The notes under the pieces are model-generated. The model saw only the letters and a program-made list of their open reading frames with translations, did no database searches and was not told where the DNA came from. The position numbers and the translations under genes were made by a program. Shown here piece by piece: positions 60,542 through 64,000 of a stretch of 64,000 nt of DNA. Source of the stretch: Glacieibacterium sp965200405 (GTDB lineage: Bacteria; Pseudomonadota; Alphaproteobacteria; Sphingomonadales; Sphingomonadaceae); the NCBI RefSeq assembly GCF_965200405.1, contig NZ_OZ241356.1, forward strand, positions 2,418,001-2,482,000, read 5' to 3'. Positions within the stretch are counted from its first letter, which is position 1. Each line of letters starts with the position of its first letter.

Positions 60542-61689
60542 TCATCGATCGTCGGACCTTGTTCGGTCTTGCCGGCGCGACCCTCGCCGCACACGCGGCC
60601 ACCGGAAAGGCCGCACATGCGGCCACTGTAAAAGCCGCGTCGGCTGCGCGGGCCGACCCTGTCGTCATCAACGCGCTGGGTGCGCTCGACGACCCCAACC
60701 ACCCGCTCGACGAGGACGACCGCGGCCCGCTGGTGATCACCCCGCGTATGATCGCCGATGCCCATGCCTCGGGCGAGACGGCGGTGAACATCACGCTCGG
60801 CTATGTAGCCGGGTCTGGTGACCCTTTCGAAAGCAGCGTCGGGGCCATCGGCCGGTGGGATCGTGCGTTGCGCGCCCATCCGCGCGACCTGCTCAAGGTG
60901 CTCGGCACGGACGACATCCTGCGCGCCGGGGCGAGCCGGAAGATCGGCATCATCTACGGCTTCCAGAACGCCGCGATGATGGGCAGCGATGCCAGCCGTG
61001 TCGATATCTTCGCCGACCTCGGCGTCAGGGTCGTCCAGCTGACCTACAATGCCGCCAACCAGCTCGGCGACGGATCGATGGTGCCGGCGGGTCGCGGCCT
61101 CAGCAAGTTCGGGCATGAGGTCGTCGAGCGTCTCAACGCCAACCGCATCATGGTCGACCTGTCGCACTCCGGTCGCCAGATCTGCCTCGACGCCATTCGG
61201 GCCTCCAGGCAGCCGATCTCGATCAATCACACCGGCTGCCGCGCCGTGACCGACCTGCCGCGCAACAAGACAGACGAGGAACTGCGGCTGGTCGCGCGAT
61301 CGGGCGGGTTCGTCGGTATCTACTTCATGCCGTTCCTCGCTGCGTCCGGACACGCGACCGCCGCCGATGTCGTCGCGCATATCGAGCACGCGCTGAATGT
61401 CTGCGGCGAGGATCATGTCGGCATCGGTACCGATGGCGGCACCACCGCGATCGACGACCTGGAAGCGTACAAGAGCGCGCTGGCCAAGGAGCATGCGGAC
61501 CGGGTCGCCAAGGGCATTGCCGCGACCGGCGAGCGAGCCGACACCCATCCCTTCGTCGACGACCTGCGTGGGCGCGGGCAGTTTCGCAAGCTGGGCAGCC
61601 TGCTGGCGGCCCGCGGGCACAAATCCACGACGATCGAGAAAGTCCTGGGCACGAATTTCCTGCGCTATGCCCGCGAGATCTGGGGCTGA
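60538..61689 (+). CDS. M19-family (renal dipeptidase-like) protein with altered metal site, exported
   Basis: A 383-residue homologue of membrane dipeptidase, which in other organisms hydrolyses L-X-D/L-X dipeptides and beta-lactams. Signal: IDRRTLFGLAGATLAAHAA (Tat-like). Conserved ligands are seen at His210 (VDLSHSGRQ) and His231 (INHTGCRA), with the same 21-residue spacing as His198/His219 of the human enzyme, and Asp in VGIGTDGG. But the N-terminal HxD ligands are missing (NALGALDDPN stands there) and the bridging Glu125 equivalent appears to be Gln143 (YGFQNAAMM). The fold is clear; catalytic competence is not. ATG overlaps the S10 stop. Confidence 0.85.
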   Translation: MIIDRRTLFGLAGATLAAHAATGKAAHAATVKAASAARADPVVINALGALDDPNHPLDEDDRGPLVITPRMIADAHASGETAVNITLGYVAGSGDPFESSVGAIGRWDRALRAHPRDLLKVLGTDDILRAGASRKIGIIYGFQNAAMMGSDASRVDIFADLGVRVVQLTYNAANQLGDGSMVPAGRGLSKFGHEVVERLNANRIMVDLSHSGRQICLDAIRASRQPISINHTGCRAVTDLPRNKTDEELRLVARSGGFVGIYFMPFLAASGHATAADVVAHIEHALNVCGEDHVGIGTDGGTTAIDDLEAYKSALAKEHADRVAKGIAATGERADTHPFVDDLRGRGQFRKLGSLLAARGHKSTTIEKVLGTNFLRYAREIWG

Positions 61690-61714
61690 CGCGGTGACCG
61701 GCGATGGAGCTTCG

Positions 61715-63367
61715 ATGCGCAGACTTTCACGCCGCTTGCCGGTGATCGGGGCGCTGCTGATCGCTGGCGGCGCTGCGGCCCCGCCGGTCGCCACGGTGAC
61801 GCTCGCGCCCGGCCCGATGGTGGAGGCGTCCAACCGGGGGGAGGTCGGCATCGTCATCGCCGTGCCCGGCGTCAGCGCCCCGGGCGGCGTCCCGCTGTTC
61901 GAGATACCGGAGGGCGCGACCCCGATCGTCACCGACGCTGCCGGCGTCGTACGCGGTACCACGGGCGCAGAGCGGAACTGGACTCCGCAACGCGCGGTCA
62001 GCGGCGACCTGACGATCCGCTACCGGGTGACCGTCACCAACACGCCGACGAATGGCGGCACCACCCCGATCAACCCGAGGCTGGACGGCAGCGGCTTCTC
62101 CGCCATCGGCATGACGCTCCTGGCGGTGCCCGACCTGAAGACCCCTTACCGGATCCGCATCGTCTGGGATCTCGCGCGGATGGGGCCCGGTGCGACGGCG
62201 GTGTCGAGCGCCGGTGACGGCAATGCGGAAATGCCCGCCGGGCCGCTGTCGCGATTGGGTTCGACCGCCTTCATGGCGGGCCGGCTGACGCGCGATCCGG
62301 TGCCGGCGCAGGGCAAGTTCTCCGCTGCCTGGTCGGGCGATCCGGGGTTCGACCCGCACCCGCCGATGCAATGGGCGGGCGCGCTGCACAGCTACATGAC
62401 CAAATTCTTCGCGACCCCCGACGACCCGGCCTACCGCGTCTTCATTCGCCGCAACGGCTTGAACAACCCGGGCGGCGGGGTCGCCTTTCCGAACTCGTTC
62501 TTCGCCACCTATGGCCCTGGCGTCACCGGCGAGAACATGAAGCAGATCCTCGGCCACGAGATGACGCACACCTTCACGATGAACGGCCTCGGCAATTGGT
62601 ACGACGAGGGCGACGCGGTCTTCTACCAGGTCCGGCTGCCGTGGCTCGCCGGCATGACCTCGACCGAGACCTATCTGCGCGACATCAACCTGACCGCCGC
62701 GCGCTATTACACCAACGCCGAGATCGATGCGGCGGAAGAGCGGATCATCCCGAATTTCTTCACCAATACCTGGCTCAATACGCTGGGCTATGACCGCGGC
62801 GCGCTTTATTTCGCGGTGCTCGACGGCAGGATCCGCCGCGCGTCGAGCGGCAGGCGCTCGGTCGACGACCTGGTCCGCGCCCTTGTCCATCTGAAGCGCA
62901 GCGGCAAGGACATCACCGAATCCGACTGGCTCGACCTCGTCCGCCGGGAGATCGGCGAGGACGGCGTCACGGTCCATCGCGCGATGCTGTCTGGAGGCGT
63001 GGTCGTGCCTGAATCCGGCGATTATGGCCCGTGTTTCCGCCGGTACAGTACGAAGATCCGCCGCTACGAGATGGGTTTTACGGCCAAGGCCGGGCCCGAT
63101 GGCAGGAAGATCGTCTCCCTGCTGATCCCCGGCTCCGAAGCCGACCGCGCCGGCGTCCGCAACGGTGACATCGTCGTCCTCCCGGTCATCACCACCGAAG
63201 GCGTCAAGCGCGACCCGGCGGCAACGATGACCGTCGCCATCACGCGCGCCGACCGGACCTTCTCCCTGACCTTCCTGCCCCGCGGGGCCGCCTTCGATGC
63301 CTACCAGTGGCAACGCGTCCCCGAAGTCCCCGACAGCGCCTGCCGCCGCTTGGGAGCTGCTGCATGA
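61715..63367 (+). CDS. M61-family metallopeptidase with PDZ domain, exported (copy 2)
   Basis: A 550-residue protein from ATG 61715, which follows GGAGC (a GTG at 61694 is in frame but less likely). It has a signal peptide (SRRLPVIGALLIAGGAAA), a beta domain, zinc site HEMTH at 281-285 with Glu in NWYDEGDAVFYQ, and a PDZ segment (LLIPGSEADRAGVRNGDIVV). It is recognisably the same protein as copy 1 along its length, including VPE/VPD-x-SC endings, yet divergent enough to differ in specificity. Its stop overlaps the ATG of the following CapA gene. Confidence 0.9.
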   Translation: MRRLSRRLPVIGALLIAGGAAAPPVATVTLAPGPMVEASNRGEVGIVIAVPGVSAPGGVPLFEIPEGATPIVTDAAGVVRGTTGAERNWTPQRAVSGDLTIRYRVTVTNTPTNGGTTPINPRLDGSGFSAIGMTLLAVPDLKTPYRIRIVWDLARMGPGATAVSSAGDGNAEMPAGPLSRLGSTAFMAGRLTRDPVPAQGKFSAAWSGDPGFDPHPPMQWAGALHSYMTKFFATPDDPAYRVFIRRNGLNNPGGGVAFPNSFFATYGPGVTGENMKQILGHEMTHTFTMNGLGNWYDEGDAVFYQVRLPWLAGMTSTETYLRDINLTAARYYTNAEIDAAEERIIPNFFTNTWLNTLGYDRGALYFAVLDGRIRRASSGRRSVDDLVRALVHLKRSGKDITESDWLDLVRREIGEDGVTVHRAMLSGGVVVPESGDYGPCFRRYSTKIRRYEMGFTAKAGPDGRKIVSLLIPGSEADRAGVRNGDIVVLPVITTEGVKRDPAATMTVAITRADRTFSLTFLPRGAAFDAYQWQRVPEVPDSACRRLGAAA

Positions 63368-64000
63368 CAAGGCTTCGCCAGTTGGGCATCACCATCGCCG
63401 CGCTCTGCCTCGGCAGCGTTGCCCTCGCCCAGGGTCCGAACCTTCGCGAGATCCTGCAGACCCCCGCGAAGCCGGCCAGCCTGAAGGGCGCGTTCAGTCT
63501 CGTATCGGTCGGCGACCTCATGCTCGCACGCCCGCGATCCCAGACGCCGGATCCTGAATATCAGAAGGTGCTGGCGATCCTGCGCGGCGGCGACGTGGCA
63601 ATCGCCAACCAGGAGGGCATCGCCTTCGACTTGAAGACACTCCGGGGCGGTGCCCACGGACCCGGCGGCCTGTTGTACGAACCGACCATGGCACGCGATT
63701 ACAAGGCGATGGGCATCGACATGGTCTCGGTCGCCAACAACCACGCCACCGACTTCGGCGAGGACGGCCTGCTCGAAAGCCTGCGGTTGCTCGACGAAGC
63801 AGGCATCGTCCACGCCGGTGGCGGTCGCAGCCTGCAGGACGCCCGACGCGCTGCCTTTTACGAAACGCCCAAGGGACGCGTCGCGCTCGTATCGACCGCC
63901 TCGACATTCAAGGCTTATGCGAGCGCCAACGACGCCACCGCCGAATTCAAGCCGGCCGCGGGGATCAGCACCCTGCGCACCCGCACCATCAACCTCGTCA
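63364..64000 (+). CDS. CapA-family protein, N-terminal part (cut by window edge)
   Basis: The first 212 codons of a CapA/PGA_cap protein, with a signal peptide (LRQLGITIAALCLGSVALAQ) and the family motifs SVGDLMLARP, AIANQEGIAFD and SVANNHATDFGEDGL. It aligns without gaps in long stretches with the minus-strand CapA gene at 55773 (same KAMGIDMVS and AGIVHAGGGR). The ATG overlaps the M61 stop (ATGA). The C-terminal phosphoesterase motifs are outside the window. Confidence 0.88.
   Translation, partial: MTRLRQLGITIAALCLGSVALAQGPNLREILQTPAKPASLKGAFSLVSVGDLMLARPRSQTPDPEYQKVLAILRGGDVAIANQEGIAFDLKTLRGGAHGPGGLLYEPTMARDYKAMGIDMVSVANNHATDFGEDGLLESLRLLDEAGIVHAGGGRSLQDARRAAFYETPKGRVALVSTASTFKAYASANDATAEFKPAAGISTLRTRTINLV

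Noticed and set aside
46472..64000. Lasso-peptide biosynthesis or isopeptidase locus
   Set aside because: The ECF/FecR/receptor part fits, but there is no precursor gene, B/C maturation gene or S9 isopeptidase.
1..64000. CRISPR arrays, integrases, insertion sequences, rRNA genes
   Set aside because: No regularly spaced repeats, transposase or integrase motifs, or rRNA sequence were seen in either strand.

Overview
The window is high-GC, gene-dense bacterial chromosome that looks like a sphingomonad (Alphaproteobacteria, Sphingomonadales). Reasons: several TonB-dependent receptors with sphingomonad-style plug starts, a PopZ-type polar organiser next to tolC and valS, a PEPxxWA-CTERM-like sorting tail, a poxvirus-like topoisomerase IB, many GTG/TTG starts, and catabolic islands mixed with housekeeping genes. 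No CRISPR array, rRNA, complete insertion sequence or prophage was seen. Two tRNA genes are present (His at 5832-5909 minus, Cys at 23111-23184 plus).

Layout. 1-5.7 kb is a glucuronoxylan-type block: the start of a TonB receptor, a small exported protein, a GH67 alpha-glucuronidase, and a divergent Tat-exported GH3 beta-glycosidase. 5.8-23.2 kb is mostly core genome: tRNA-His, an amino-acid dehydrogenase, tamA-tamB, an S24 repressor with two small divergent genes, topoisomerase IB, a flavin reductase, and a minus-strand run pcm - tolC - popZ - small gene - P-loop kinase - valS. In that run the kinase gene overlaps valS and has no ATG, GTG or TTG start upstream of its Walker A motif.

24.2-36.0 kb is a seven-gene, one-direction catabolic island: amidohydrolase, MalT/LuxR-type STAND regulator, TonB receptor, HyuA-like hydantoinase/oxoprolinase, DUF917 (S-methyl-thiohydantoin desulfurase family) protein, a MOSC - flavin reductase - 2Fe-2S fusion, and an MFS transporter. 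It reads as outer-membrane uptake, ring opening or desulfurisation, redox step and inner-membrane transport for an unknown hydantoin- or thiohydantoin-like heterocycle. This is my first candidate for an undescribed system.

36.1-46.5 kb is a patchwork accessory stretch. It holds SDR dehydrogenases, a PEP-CTERM-like protein, a GH43 glycosidase, two broken genes (one with an in-frame stop, one an internal-deletion remnant of an NAD(P)-binding protein), a methyltransferase, LysR and TetR regulators, a tandem RidA fusion behind two identical-core TetR operators, DUF1330, a periplasmic peroxiredoxin and DUF4287.

46.5-64.0 kb is a peptide-scavenging-like island made of two divergent transcription units. 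The minus unit runs M61 metallopeptidase, CapA, ECF sigma, FecR, STN-type TonB receptor, MFS transporter, CocE/NonD serine hydrolase, Tat-exported class V aminotransferase. The plus unit runs S10 carboxypeptidase, M19 dipeptidase with an altered metal site, a second M61 peptidase and a second CapA cut by the window edge. The M61-CapA pair is duplicated in mirror image. The substrate is not evident; a peptide or peptide-like amide is the best inference.
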